Positions 11,440 to 23,550 are shown, numbered from the stretch's first letter. The stretch: 64,000 nucleotides of DNA from Hymenopellis radicata (GCA_015501595.1 JADNRX010000224.1:1-64000); one strand, 5' to 3'. Numbers and translations: made by a program. The notes: a model not told the origin generated them from the letters alone.

Positions 11440-12764
11440 AAGCTATATGTCAGTGTGAGCTCAAGAGGTATGGAGGGACCGGAATACACACTTCATCCCC
11501 CAAACAGCTTTTCGCAAGATATTTGTCAAGCCCTAGGGAAGCCGGTTCCATCCATCGCTCGGGTTCGAATGCCAAGGGGTCGGGAAAGATATCTGGCGAC
11601 GCCGCCTACAGACTACGGGTTCTCAGATAGTATCCAAGCGTGCACGTACGCCATCAGGAACAGCGACCCCATCAATAACAGCTGGCAAAGTAGCGACACG
11701 CGGAAGGGCAGCGGTAACTCCTATGCTTAGGCGCAGAGCTTAGCAGTCAATGGTAGACAGTATGGCAGCCACGCATACAAGGTAAGGTAACCTCGCCGCC
11801 ATCTGGAAAGAAAACGGAGCGTCCTTGTCCGGCCAAGCACCTTCCTCCCCCTTCTTGATAAGCTCAGGCATAATTAAGTGATCATAGATCGTCTCATGCT
11901 CTACGCTCCTCAAAATATCCGGATTCTTGAGAAGCGTTTCGACGTGCGCCGTGAGAAAGTTCTTCATTCTGCGCCACACCCGCAACGTCGGGGTTCAGTA
12001 TGGTGCTCAGCCATATTGGGAGGTGATATAGAAGACGGAGAGCAGGCAGATACTGCGCCGCGGTCCCTAGGGTCTCTGCACGGATAGTTGAAACCAGGCA
12101 TGGTGAGCCCGCCGAAGGAATGCGCATAGCAGTAAGCGGTGACGACGTCCAGCGCGAGGGCCTGGAAGCCAAGGTAGAAGTTGACGGCTTTGCCATTGTG
12201 CTGGCGGATCTGTTCGAACAACAGATTGATCTGAATAATGAATTTCATAAGTAACACAGAAGACCCGAGACAACACATGCAGACCTTGTCCTGTCCAACA
12301 CTTTCCAAATTCAATATAGAGGGTTGAAGACTTCACGTCGCTTCTTGTATCGCATTCCGAAAGCCGCGTCATGGGCTGGGAAGCGATTATAGAAGGCATC
12401 CTTGGTGAATCCGGAGGTGGGAGGGTATATCGCAAAGTACGCCGCTGGAGTACTGAAGTGGAGCTGCACATTCGTCAGAAAAGGATAAATGAAATGAAGT
12501 GCACCTACTTCGTTCGGCCGCACCCTAACCACAGGCCCTAAGACAGAATTGATTAGTTCGCAGCATATACAGTAGGTCTACGATGAACGTACCGTATATA
12601 CGATGCAGTTCTTCGACATGTTTGACGAACATGCCATTCTTCCACGACGCATAATATCCTGGTAGAAACTCGTAATTGCGGCGAGGCGGGGACACGAAAT
12701 AGAAGACTCGCAACAAGACGATGAAGAAAAGCGACTGGACCGCAACCGGTGCGAGATTGGGCAT
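11440..12764 (-). pseudogene. Cytochrome P450 (trichodiene-oxygenase-like), decayed
   Basis: Reads as a fungal P450 on the minus strand. It has an N-terminal membrane anchor (AVQSLFFIVLLRVFYFV, residues about 8-24), then GYYASWKNGMFVKHVEELHR, GPVVRVRPNE spliced to LHFSTPAAYFAIYPP, ETIYDHLIMPELIKKG and FSFQMAARLPYLV before the end. The final exon retains ERWMEPASLGLDKYLA but then jumps to KSCLGDEV. The haem loop FxxGxRxC is deleted by several residues, so the encoded enzyme could not bind haem normally. Further P450 fragments occur at 40000-40170 and 42590-43010, always beside family-A F-box genes. Similarity to the trichodiene oxygenase group is judged by eye only. Confidence 0.72.
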
Positions 12765-12999
12765 GGGCTGAAAATGTCTCCGTAGCGATGTCGGTTCCTG
12801 GTACTTATATGAGTAGTCAGACTATAGTGCGGTGACATGAAGACTGACAAGGAAACGCACCACAGGTCAACAGACCTGAGATCCGATGCACTCACTGCCG
12901 GTCTCAATCTTCCGTCGCTTCGCCGAGCGATTCCACGTCTCGCCGCCTCCGAATGACTGGTGCTCAATTCGAGAGAAACAGATGTACCGCGAACGTTCA

Positions 13000-14481
13000 T
13001 GACACAAAACCCTTCGATAGGCATGAAGTTGGTCACTGGACATGTGAACGAAGATCTGCATTTTCTTCATGGATTTTGAACGCAACGCGACAAGCTTCGT
13101 CGAGTACCCGCGGGACATCAACCGAGAATTTAACCCACTAGGCAGCATCATTTGTGTACTCACGTTGCAAGAAATTCCGGGACGAGCGCTATAAAGATGC
13201 GTCCCATGTCAGGCAAAGCCTAATATGATTACCACAATCAGTACAATGCTCGCAAGCTTTTCTACGACCGGTTGCAGATCAGCCACCTTGGTTAGCTTCA
13301 ACGATAGACGTGACATGCTGAATTGAATTGAAGCCGCGGGTGACGGGAAGACGGTACAAGTCTCACGATGGGCTTGTCGGCCACGCCGGTAACCAGTAAA
13401 GCTGCTTTCGAGAATTTACACTCAACATGTAACTCATGATGTCTCCTATGAAAATGAGTTATTCAACACAAGAAAGAGATGGGGTGTCACGTACTTCGTG
13501 TCGAATAGCTTCGCGGCCCTTTGGTGAACACAACGAGTCGTACTTCGTGTTGCAAACAGTTCAACGAACATCGCCATGGACAGAAAGCAATTGTACAGTA
13601 AACAATTTCGCATATTATAGCAGAACTAAATGGAAGGCTTTGCTCGCTATAGCCAAGAGATCAGAGATTACACCAAGACCACACAGAACAGACTTACACT
13701 ATGCAGTCCGGGGCGCGTCGGCCTGTTTTTCGCATGAACCTCTCAAGCCTGGCTTCAATCTCCATTTCCTCCAGCGCAGCTTCGGACCAGGCCAAAAAGC
13801 CCTCCTTGTCGTATATATCCTGTAGACGCTGCCGAGCGGCTTCCCAGTTCCATTGGGAGACCGAGTCCGGGATGTCGTCCTCATCAGAATAGGTATGCAG
13901 GTTGTGTATCCGCGATGTGATTACTGGCATCTTGTGCGCCAACATCGAGCGCATACGATACGAGAATTCGTGAACCTAAAAGCAGATTCAAAACAGATTT
14001 TACGGGAAGGAATATGAACGCACGTTATTGACACCTAAGACTGCCATACCGCCCCATATGGTCGCTGCAGACGTGATGGCGACACCAGTCGTCGCGATTC
14101 CAAAGGCCATCGCCATGCGCAATACAGCCTCCATCGGTGGTCGCGCCTTTGTCACTGGGCCGGGCCGTATGATATCCCTAATCAACGCGCGAATGTTCAC
14201 CGAGGTTTTTGGAACCGGCGCCGTCGTTGGGAGCGCCTCTGCCGCCGTTGTCTGTGGCAGCATTGTCGAAGACGCGCCAGTGGCCCTCCGCGGGGGGGCT
14301 TTTGCTAAAGCATTATTGCGAGAAATCCGACGAAAGGCGAGGATCCCAAGGGGTATGGAGAGTCCTACGACGGCAGCTGTAGCCTGTACGGATATTATTA
14401 CGCTAGAATGAGCGAAAGCTGGTGGCGTACAGCGGGTAGCCAGGTGCGCCGTGTCGGCGGTCGGGCTTGCTGGTCATCCAT
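13000..14481 (-). CDS. Uncharacterised protein with two predicted membrane segments
   Basis: I do not recognise the family. The best-supported part runs from ATG 14481 (MDDQQARPPTRR) to about 13694. A first hydrophobic stretch (ATAAVVGLSIPLGILAF) and a second (MAMAFGIATTGVAITSAATI) flank a Pro/Ala-rich linker. After an intron (about 13977-14024) comes an acidic tail (NLHTYSDEDDIPDSVSQW, then ARQRLQDIYDKEGF) typical of a soluble helix. The exon around 14400 joins two frames (LSLILA to VIISVQ), as if one G were missing. The 3' end is uncertain: a good GTAAGT donor follows DCIV near 13695, and an isolated minus-strand segment at about 13050-13130 (FSVDVPRVLDEACRVAFKI) could be a later exon. Confidence 0.45.
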
Positions 14482-14639
14482 GGGATCCCGCCGCGTCGGT
14501 GGTCGTGGTGGTTGTTCATCAGCAGGTTGCGCTTCTGGCGGGCAGCAGGTTTTCTGGTTCGGCACCGGCTCCGGACTCCGAAGTCAGCTTCTACCGTGAC
14601 AGTCAACGCGTCTTCACAGTTCTGACGGACGCGGCTTGC

Positions 14640-15576
14640 TATTGATGAAGCTCAGCAACCACGACCACCGACGTGTTACTGCCGCCATTCCACTACTGCA
14701 GCCAGCCAGAGAAACAGGTCGATAACTGATCGTGTAAGTCCGTTCTGTGCGATCTTCGTGCAACGTCTAATCTAGTACCTTCAGAGAAAATTACTACTCT
14801 GTGTCGAACTAGCGAACTGTACAATTCAAAAACTCAATCTTGGATCAATTGCTCTGTGCCGAGTCCAATGTCATTGAATAGCGTGCTCTCTTTCTCGTCC
14901 GCGTATTCGGTGAATTCGAGGTGTCAACCGCCCTGCTCAGTACTCTTTCCGCAGGTCGTGCCAGATATCTATGGATAAATATTCAAGGCATGCTGCTTAC
15001 AGCTCTCACTCGCCCACATACGCGTGCATCTATTTATCGACCCGGAACAACTTAGGATTGCGTGCGCGCTCAAGGTGATATTCCCGGCCGATTTCCGATA
15101 GCCATCACCTCGAAACCCGTCGTCTTGTGAAGGGTTGACTATCACAGCGATCGCCACCTGCAGACGCCATTCAAATCCAGCTTGTCATGGGTGCGAACGA
15201 CATCTTTAACGTCGTTCCTCAATGGGACCCATGAGGTTTCCTACCTGCCTACCTACCTACCAAAGTGGTTGATCTGCGACTAGTGGAACAATTCTTTTAC
15301 ACAATTGTCTTGGTGACTTTGGGACTGTCTGCCACGGAGGGTCGTGTTCGAATGGTGCTCGTTCCGGAACGTCTTACAACGCGTGAGAATCTGACACATA
15401 TGTTTGATATAGCGAGGAGTACGTGACTTTCAGAGATCATATGGTGAGAGCACTACGCCCTTGCAAAGGAAAAGGCAGCGTAATGTCACGGAGTATTCAA
15501 CTTGATATCAAACTTTCAGAGCGAGGTAGCGTGAGTAACAACAGGTTCATAATGCTCTCTGATGATATATTCCTAA
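14640..15576. other. Intergenic, no gene supported
   Basis: Only short ORFs without domain signal; a small CCTACCTGCC microsatellite lies at about 15238-15262. Confidence 0.5.
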
Positions 15577-17125
15577 TTACTGTTTCTTTGCATCGAACTG
15601 CTCATCTCCGATCCACAGCCTCAGCGCACTCATCTCCCTCTCTTCCGTTTCCTCCATATTGCATCTGAAGTATTTTGCGGTAACTTCTGGAAAACAAATC
15701 TCCGTCAACCACGTCTGTAACTGCACCAGTCGGGGCGTCCTGGCGTTTGAGGAAGGCTCGAGAAAAACATCAATTATGAGGGTCTTGAGCTGTAAGTTCT
15801 CGCCAGACAAGGCTGAATCCAGTCTCCCCCAAACACCTTGTGATCCCTTGAAGTCCCCGGCTTCCAGAGGAACAAGTTGAGCAAGTTCCAATGTGAGCTT
15901 TCGGAGTCTCGAATTGGGCGGAACGGCGACCAAGCTTTTAACATGCCAATCGAAGCGATCTTCGTCAAGTTCGAATAGGGTGAAGTCGTTACGAATCCTG
16001 AAACCCATCACCGCCCGTTTGAGGCCGCCGAGGTTGAGCGGTGTACCAATTGCGTCCTCAACTGGTGAATAAGGTATGTCAGGCGATAGGAGGAATCATA
16101 AGTAAAGTGTGCCACATACACTGATTTGTGAAGAAATTCAAACCCAAGTAAGACAGTTTGTATCGGCGAATGAGATTGTTGATCCGGATCACAGTTGTGG
16201 CGGTCATCGAATCTTCCGAGTATACATGCACAGTGTGTACATATTCCAACGGCGACCAGTAATCGCTGGCCAGGAAGTCCAGTAACATCAACATGCCACA
16301 TCCACGCGACTTGGACAATTTCAGCGCGAGCTCTGACACACACAAGAAGGACGCCGTGCGGGGCTTGTCGACATCCCATTCCGTCCAGGTATCCTCCTCG
16401 TCCCAGTTGTATATGTGTTCTTCGAGAACATACATCGGATCCGACATATAGGCGGTATCCGGAATGAGAGATATAGTACCGTCAAAGCAGACCCCCCTAA
16501 GCCCCATGTCCTCCCAGTAGCCGAGAAATGTGTTAAATGCTGAGACGGAGAAGGTGCTGTTAGTGAGCGTGAGGTGCGGAACCGAGGATTCCTTCAGGAT
16601 GCGAAAGTCATTGAACTCGATGGAAGTGTCATCGTGGAAATGGAGGTTGTCGAGTCGAAGATATTCAAGGTTGTGCATTTTGGGAATAAAGGATAAGAAT
16701 GAGAGGAAGAGCGGACGACTGGCAGTGGGAATGAAATGAGAACTTTGAGGCGACAAGCTGTTGGCAGTTCGATGAGAGAATTCAAGTGTCTTGACGAACG
16801 TGGGAAGACTGGGATCGTTTTGTAGGCCTGGCAAAGATTGCGGAGCCACGCGTCTATATGGCGATCATTGGAACGAAGAGATATTGTATTGAAGATGATT
16901 TGGCGTATGATGGCAATCGTGTCAGGCCAGACCAAGCAGACTGCGCAGAGGTCACGAAAGTATGCCGCTTTTTTCGTCCTCGACATGGCGAGCCGGAACA
17001 AATAGGGAGCCGTATGGAGACAATTCATGGATGATGAGGGTTTTGATTTCAAGTGGGATGTCAGGCTGAGTATTCTCTCGTTAAAAAAGCGGAATGAATC
17101 GAGACAACAATCGGACGCGTACCAT
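15577..17125 (-). CDS. F-box-like protein, family A, copy B (frameshifted)
   Basis: Same architecture as copies C and D: a lone ATG at 17125-17123, an intron (17122-17066), then PDIPLEIKTLIIHELSPYGS, DLCAVCLVWPDT and a leucine-rich body, a second intron near 16066-16125, and a C-terminal exon ending in WIGDEQFDAKKQ. At about 16827 a CCC run is one base short compared with copies D and E, moving the frame between NLCQA and NDPSLPTF. The lesion is a single homopolymer base and could be a sequencing artefact. It is downstream of and parallel to DAAO copy B. Confidence 0.75.
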
Positions 17126-17619
17126 GATTGGATGATTCGCGGAAGTCTCCAGAAAAGACGACTGGAAGAACGGATCTCGAGACGAGGAATATCCTTGCGT
17201 TTGGATGAACTACGCCTTTCTTGGTAGGTGGTGGTATGAGTGCAAGAGGAAAGGTCTCATCGTTACTTAAGCACCGATCCGTCACTGACAGCTCGGCATC
17301 GCTATTACCGTTCGTGTGTTGCCTTCGACGCGTTTCTGACGCGTTAAGCGCGCCTCTAGGATAACATAAGAGGCAAGAAGACCTTACAAGATATGTCCGA
17401 GTACGCTAAATCTCCGAAGTTGACTTTTCACTGGGCGTGCCGACTGCCATCGCCAACTTCGGGCAGTCCTTTCCGCGCTCGGAGCTGGCTCGTCAACGTG
17501 GAATGAAGGAGATATAAGATTGCAAGACATAAATAGGTAATAATTTAGATGACTGCAATCAACGACTTTACAAAGCACGCTGCTACTAGTGCCGAGCACA
17601 ACCCATCTTGGTGGCGGGA
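17126..17619. other. Intergenic, duplicated upstream region of F-box A copy B
   Basis: Matches 1301-1740 in block A, including the end of the DAAO 3' flank; no separate gene. Confidence 0.5.
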
Positions 17620-17628
17620 AGACCAAGT
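17620..17628. repeat. Target-site duplication of the MULE-like element, left copy
   Basis: AGACCAAGT, identical to 18226-18234. Confidence 0.85.
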
Positions 17629-18225
17629 GAGGGATGACAAAAACCGTACTATTAGTTATTCGTCGACGACTGCAAAACGACTGAATTCGGTACCGTTTTC
17701 AGTTATTATGCTGTATTTGCAATTTCTTCGACAAAAAACAACTAAAATCAGTACCCCTTGTACAGAATGACTAGAATTGGAACGATAGGTGCGCCCGACC
17801 CGCTATTTCCTTATTTGGTAGGACAAAGGGTCCCCGATGTGGCGCAGTTTGTGGTGACTGATGGATTCCGGTTAGGATTGGGTTAGGTTGGTTAGGCGGG
17901 AGGTTAGGGTAGGTTGGTGACGCTTCGGCGCGCGCTAGCGCGCCCTACACTTAGGCTTCGGGAACCGAAGCCTAAGTTCTCGGGGTTAGGGGTTCGGGTT
18001 CGGGGTTCGGGTGGTGGGAATATATCTTCTCGGGGGTCTGGGGTCTCCCCAGCACTTGGTTCAGGCATTTCCCCTCACTGGGTCAGCCCGGACAGTGCGT
18101 CGGGAGGGGCTGTACCAATTTCAGTTATCGGGATCCCGCCGAAGCCCTGTCTCCCCGATTTCAGTCATTTTACACATTTCAGTCAATGTGCATAATAACT
18201 AATAGTACGTATTGTGTATATACTC
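17629..18225. mobile_element. MULE-like non-autonomous element (MITE, 597 bp)
   Basis: It begins GAGGGATGACAAAA and ends ...ATATACTC. The reverse complement of the right end aligns with the left end and shares the 16-base block CGTACTATTAGTTATT. It is flanked by perfect 9-bp duplications AGACCAAGT at 17620-17628 and 18226-18234. Comparison with DAAO copy A shows the uninterrupted site, so the insertion is directly visible. It has no coding capacity. The interior holds G-rich TTAGGG-like stretches (about 17870-17920) and a 12-bp inverted repeat (CTTAGGCTTCGG with a 3-nt loop, near 17950-17977). A 9-bp TSD with GAG-type ends fits Mutator-like elements; the class is inferred. Confidence 0.85.
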
Positions 18226-19668
18226 AGACCAAGTTCCACTTCCTCGATCAACTCCAAGACATCGCTAGCACACCCAAAGGAGAGCGAAAAGCCGGCGCCC
18301 CCTTGGCCGTAAGAGTGGACAATACGACTCATGGATCCGTCTGGTCTCGAGCGAAGCTCACGTTCAACGCGTACATTGGAGCCGCGGAAGGGACGGAGGC
18401 CTTGCACCAACGGTGCATCTGGGTCGTATTCGGCTCGCTCCAACCCGGGAACAAAGTTGTTGCAGCGCTCGCGCATGCGAACAATTTCGGGGCTGTCCAA
18501 GGTCAAGTCGAGCTCGTATTTGTGGGGTTGCGCCAAGCCTGAGGAGGAGAGAATTAGCATCAGTCCCTAATAATAAGATATATGACTTACCACCAATGAT
18601 GAGCGTATTGTCATTCCGGGGAACAATAAAAACAATGTCCTCATCTTCGCCGCGCGTGTCATCATGTGTTACAGCGAGCGCCTCAGTGACTTTGGGGAAC
18701 ATCTTCCCGTCGTTGACGACTCGGATCAGGGCTCCGCGAAGGGGGTAGACGGATTCATCTCCAGCGAGCTCAAGACCAGCGAGTCCCGTCGCGTTCACGA
18801 TGGCGTCTGTGCCGTACTCGGCGAGGAGTTCTTCCTCTTGGTCGAGAAGATCGCCGTTGATTCGGCGAGTCTCCATCACAGCGCCTTTGCAGACCAGCAC
18901 GAAGCGAAGCCAGTTCATGTACGCGTCCGTATCGATAACTGGTGCGAGATGCTGATACGCGTCGACAACGCCAGCCTTCTGGTTAACTTCGTGTTCAAGG
19001 ACAATACTGGCATCGCGCCGAACACCTTTAAGCTGGAAACATTATTAGTTTCGTTATCAAGTCGAGGGAGGAAAACTCACGTCTTTTTCGGCCATGATTT
19101 CTTCAAACTTGTCGAGTTGCCCGCGGTCAGGCATATTCTCCATCTTCTGATCAAAGAAGAAGTTGGCCATCCGCATCTGAACACCGTGATCGAAGTAGTC
19201 GCTTCGGGCCATCGTCTCTTGAAGCTTGTCGAAGACGCGGTAGGCCGTCATACACCACCGCTTCGAGTTGTGCAAAGAGATAACCTGTAAGTCAAGGTGA
19301 GAATGGTGATCAGATTAATGAAAAGGGTACTTACATCGGTGTGTTTTCCACAGACAGCAGGTGGGAATTCCCAAAGAGCACCAGCGATTTGAGAGGTGAT
19401 GCGGTTCTTGGGATCAGCCCAGCGCTCGGCAATTATGGTAACGTCGTATCCGGCATCGAGTAGTGCCCAGGCGGTCTGGAGGCCATATTAGCACACGGAT
19501 TTCGAAAGTACGTCGAACACCTACAGTGAAACCAGTGACACCGCCACCGACAACCAAGATGCGCTTCTTAGGCACATTGAGGTTGAGTGGAGTAGCTTGT
19601 CCGTGGTTAAAGACAAGCTCGTCGCCGACGCGAGTCAAGAAGAAGTCGGGAGCAGAGGCGATAGACAT
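18183..19668 (-). CDS. D-amino-acid oxidase, copy B (C-terminus replaced by transposon sequence)
   Basis: Five exons from ATG 19668 with the same splice pattern as copy C. It keeps VVGGGVTGFT, ALWEFPPAVCG, NATGLAGLELAG, GLRPFRGS and HSYGQGGAGFSLS in one open frame. After EEVELGL the frame enters the MULE-like element and reads SIYTIRTISYYAH followed by a stop (18183-18185). The last roughly 8-15 native residues are thus replaced by 13 transposon-encoded ones, all FAD- and substrate-site motifs remaining. Expected reaction: oxidative deamination of D-amino acids. It may still be functional because the lost tail is short. Divergent from the intact F-box B at 20771. Confidence 0.88.
18226..18234. 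repeat. Target-site duplication of the MULE-like element, right copy
   Basis: AGACCAAGT, identical to 17620-17628; the sequence continues directly into the DAAO coding strand. Confidence 0.85.
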
Positions 19669-19740
19669 GATGTTTTCGAAATGAAGCTGAGTCTGAGTAT
19701 GGACTGCTGATGATGCTGCATTGTCCTGGACACATCCAGG

Positions 19741-19747
19741 TTATATA
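19741..19747 (-). promoter_or_regulatory. TATA box of DAAO copy B
   Basis: TATATAA on the minus strand 73 nt upstream of the start codon, in flanks shared with copy A. Confidence 0.6.
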
Positions 19748-20770
19748 CCAATACCACGTCCGCGACTTTGAAAGAGCTCGGACAACGCAGAAGTTGTGCT
19801 CATCCGCGGCACCCTGACGTCTCGCTGGTCGTTGTGGACTTGCAGGGTTCTACGCGGAGAAAGCATAGGCCCCGGGTGATGAGGACGATATGAATGACCT
19901 CGGAGTATTTGACGATTATCCTTCATATTCGTACTAGTGAAATTGTTAGTCTGGTGCGACATCCAAGAAATGAGAACACTCACAGATGTATTCATCGACG
20001 CCGACATTGTATATATGGCCAGTAGTCCTGAACTTTAAGAGTAGGTATTTGGGCAGTCGAGTTTTGTTAAGTTGCCGGAGTGCGAGCTGGGTTGAATCTG
20101 AGTGTGCAATCTGGAACCTGACTATTTCCAGATCTTACCGAGGACCAGAGAAGACAGTCACGATGGAGACACGCCCGAGCATATAATCACGTCCGAACGT
20201 CTGAGTCTGCAGAGATGCGATAATGCATGAATATAACAACTAAAAGTCAGGGAATATCAGTACTACGACCACGGAATGAAAGTAAAAGCACCATTTCACC
20301 GCTGCTGGTCCGACTTTGTACGGTCATAGCGATATCATCGGAGAGAAATACTCTGAAGGCACAAGTCTCTCAAGTCCACGGCAATCGTTGAAGATGCACG
20401 CTCCGAATAGGAATCCCGAAAGCATATGATGCAGGTCGGAGGTCAAGTTGAACACGGTGATACCGGTGTTTAAACCCGTCGGCAATCGTGTCCCTTCCAT
20501 GGCGTTAAGCGATGAGTGCATCCCTGCACCTCCTCGCGCTTCTCCACTGCTCAGATCTGCCTCGGAATTATGTTCAAGTTCAAATTCGTCTTCTCTGAAG
20601 TTGGAGAGATTGGGCAGTTCAATTCTGTGGCGCGGCTCCTTGGACGTTACACGATCCATGGATGCTTGCAGCTGTCTTGCAGGAACTGCTACGCCTCTTC
20701 AGGAGCTCTCACGATCTTGAACCGCTTTTAAAGCTTCCTCTTTGCAGCGCATCTCTTCAACTCGCCCTCC
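19748..20770. other. Divergent intergenic region, duplicate of 3312-4318
   Basis: No gene; presumably the shared promoter region of DAAO B and F-box B. Confidence 0.5.
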
Positions 20771-21893
20771 ATGAACAACACTTCCGAACTCCCGCAAGAA
20801 CTCCTCGATGAGATAGTCGACTGGCTCCGCGACGATCCCTCGGCTCTCATAGCGTTGTCCAGTACGGCGCAGTGCCTTCGCCATCGTTCGAAAATGCACC
20901 TGTTTCGAGAACTGGTGTTGTCGCCAACGACAAAGCCCCCGTCCAGCTATCTTCCCCTCCTCCAGACGTCACCCCATATCCTACCATACGTGCGCCGGCT
21001 CCGGATTGTAGCTGGGGAGTTTCCTAGTGCAAGTAACGCTCGGAAGCGGCTGTACGTTCACGGAGACCAATCGCTTGGTCAAGTGTTTCGCTCCCTGATC
21101 AATCTCGATGACCTCGAGTTGATGCAGATGGTTAGATTGGACGCCTTCACGGGGTCTAGTGGCCTTCTTCCCATCATCACATCGCCCAATGTCAAGAGAC
21201 TGACTCTGAACACCATCTTTTTGGAGTCGTCCCATTCATTGTTTCAAGTCCTCTCTTACTTTCCCGCTGTCACGTCTCTTCAGCTGCGCGAGGTCCACGC
21301 GATGAGCGCATCCGCTCCACTGGACTTTCAGACACCTCGTATTACCGAGCTGTCTATTACAGCAGGACTGCTTTCGTCTCCGTTGGGCGTGTCGTTGTTA
21401 GGCAACACAGCCGATGGATGGCTGGCGTGTCTCCGTACTCTCACGATGGAGAGCTACTTTGCTAGCGAACTCCCAGCCATCTCAAGGCTCATCAGTCGGC
21501 TCCCCGAGCTCACCTCCCTGACCTTTCGAAGTCCCGTTGGCGATATAGGGCATAAATCTAGTGAGTTTTACTATAACCTTGTTGTTGGATGCTTACCAAC
21601 TGGACCATGAACCAGCACAAGAACGACTGAAGGCAGAGATGCCTGTCTTTCCGTTCCACCGGCTTCAACGACTTCGGATAGTCTTCCCTAGTCTCAGCTC
21701 ACCGTGGTCGACCTGGTGGATCGACAATCTGAAGCTAGCAGTATCCGTCCCTCATCTGGATCAGTTGATGCTTGAGCTAGCATGTCCCCAGTATACGACG
21801 TGCTCCTGTGAGCACCATACCTTCCGAGAGATCGGTGAAGGGCTGGCTCGGCTCCCAAGCATGATGTCGGTAAAGGTTTCAGTCAGTCAGTGA
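20771..21893 (+). CDS. F-box-like protein, family B, copy B (intact)
   Basis: Starts MNNTSELPQELLDEIVDWL, a clear F-box, with ALIALSSTAQCLRHRSKMHLF completing the domain in the first 50 residues. A leucine-rich body of irregular repeats follows (LTLNTIFLESSHSLFQVL, ITELSITAGLLSSP). One intron (21561-21615) joins GHKS to TQERLKAEMPVF. The C-terminal exon ends KVSVSQ and carries a Cys-rich CPQYTTCSCEH. No frameshift. The protein is about 355 residues. It is likely a substrate receptor of an SCF ligase, inferred from the F-box. The copy in block A differs by a one-base deletion. Confidence 0.82.
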
Positions 21894-21996
21894 GAGATCA
21901 TTGGGATGCGCGCACAGTACGCCTGATATGAAGCTGAGTAAGATGATTTGGCTTAGAATAATGGCTAAAAAATATATACGAAGCGCCCGTGTAGTA

Positions 21997-22378
21997 CTGT
22001 AGTATTACTACCATAGGTTTACGTCACAGGTCACGAGCCCTCATGATGCGAACCTAATTGTAGTTGGTCACTAGGTCACAAGGCTCTGTGAACATGTCTA
22101 AAATTGGTCACAAATCTGACTTGATTTAAATTTTGCTTCTACGGCCCAATTTTAGTAGTTTTTTCTTCCATTTTGCTCTATTTAGGATGAAAATTGTCTA
22201 TTTCTGCTGTTTGTATCTACTTTATAGATAAAATTAAGCTAAAAAAGCAGAAAGTTAAAAATCTCAATGAATATAATTTTTTTTAGGTCACACACTTTTG
22301 GCTAGCATGAACATGCCACTTAACATGTTCATGAGGTCACAGGTCACACCCTGTGAACCTATGGTCAAAATACTACAG
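21997..22378. mobile_element. TA-flanked MITE (382 bp, Tc1/mariner-like)
   Basis: AT-rich non-coding element with terminal inverted repeats: left CTGTAGTATTACTACCATAG, and the right end in reverse complement starts CTGTAGTATT and then ACCATAGGTT. It is flanked by TA at 21995-21996 and 22379-22380. Subterminal GGTCAC repeats recur in both halves. The TA duplication suggests the Tc1/mariner/pogo group; there is no transposase. Confidence 0.75.
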
Positions 22379-22380
22379 TA

Positions 22381-23550
22381 GTCTCATCATAATCATGTAC
22401 TGTGTCTCGAATCTCATACACAATAAAAGAGTGCCTGCTTTGTGGGAAAGACCTGCGAGCAAGAAAGCTTGCCAAAATTGCGATTTTAAAGTTGAACGGT
22501 GACAAGAACTTAGAAGCAAAAGGTTTGTACTAGGCGCGATCTGCTGCGCGACTGACGACGTACCCCAATCTCCTACGACTAACTCGGCCAGTCCTGCAGG
22601 TTGCGGAATTGCTTCCCTGGCCTGTCAAGGTCCGATTATTCCAAGGCCGTGCCGCCGCTTGCGCAGTGGTGGCCTGTGGAGACCAAGTTTTCTGGAGAGG
22701 GCAGCCTTGAACCAGCGCACTCGCAGATGGATTCGCTGACGTAAACCCAATACATTCCCAGTTAAGCCATTACAGCCGATACACCAGGGGTAGTCGTGGC
22801 TTCTTGATTCCATCGTTTGACCTTTTCTGACATGACTCAACTTTAAACCACAACCACCGCACCATCACCTTTGCAATTGATTCGGACAATGTCTACGTGA
22901 ACCAGGACCGCTTTCATGGTGCTTCTTTGCATGCAGGCTTGTCCCCGCCCGTTTTGGGGCACGTTCTTGTTAGATTCAGAATCCTGGAGTTTCTTATCTG
23001 CGCCAGTCGGCGTTTGTACGCCAATGAAACCAATCGACATCTACTGGGATGGCAGTAAACGCATGGGTTATTTTGACCTCTACGTGGCCTCTCTTCAAAA
23101 ATAGCATGAAGCATCACGGCTAGGCCATGTCCGTTGATTCAGACAACATATCATTGACTGATTCGACTCAGCGCCACATGATGTTCTTCGCGGTAGAACC
23201 CATGGGACGCGCTTTGTGTAGAAAGTAGCCTGAGACCACCTTGTGGTAGGTTGCTTCTCGACTGCTTATTCCTCGGCCTCATCAACTGTTTTGCAGTTAC
23301 TGTATTGCATCGCCGGTGAATGCACGTATGCACCGCTATCACGAAGGCCGGGTCTCATATGGTTGGCTTTCGTAACCCAACATCTTTCGAACGCGTTATC
23401 TATCTCTCGTGGACGCCTCTGATGATTCTGAGATTCTTTTCGCATGGGAAAGGTCTATTTTTATTTCCATCGATCCCCTTGAATGGTAAAAAAGATGGTA
23501 GAGTGCATTGGAATCTTTACCACTTGGTATACTGGGTATTCGTCAACACA
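22381..23550. other. Intergenic, no gene supported
   Basis: No domain-bearing or well-spliced reading frame seen; it presumably includes the upstream region of the protease gene at 23551. Confidence 0.5.

Noticed and set aside
11560..11590. tRNA-like GGTTCGAAT box
   Set aside because: No matching acceptor or anticodon stem around it; it belongs to the P450 pseudogene exon.
17870..18010. Telomeric repeat
   Set aside because: The TTAGGG-like run is short and irregular and lies inside a MITE with unique flanks on both sides.
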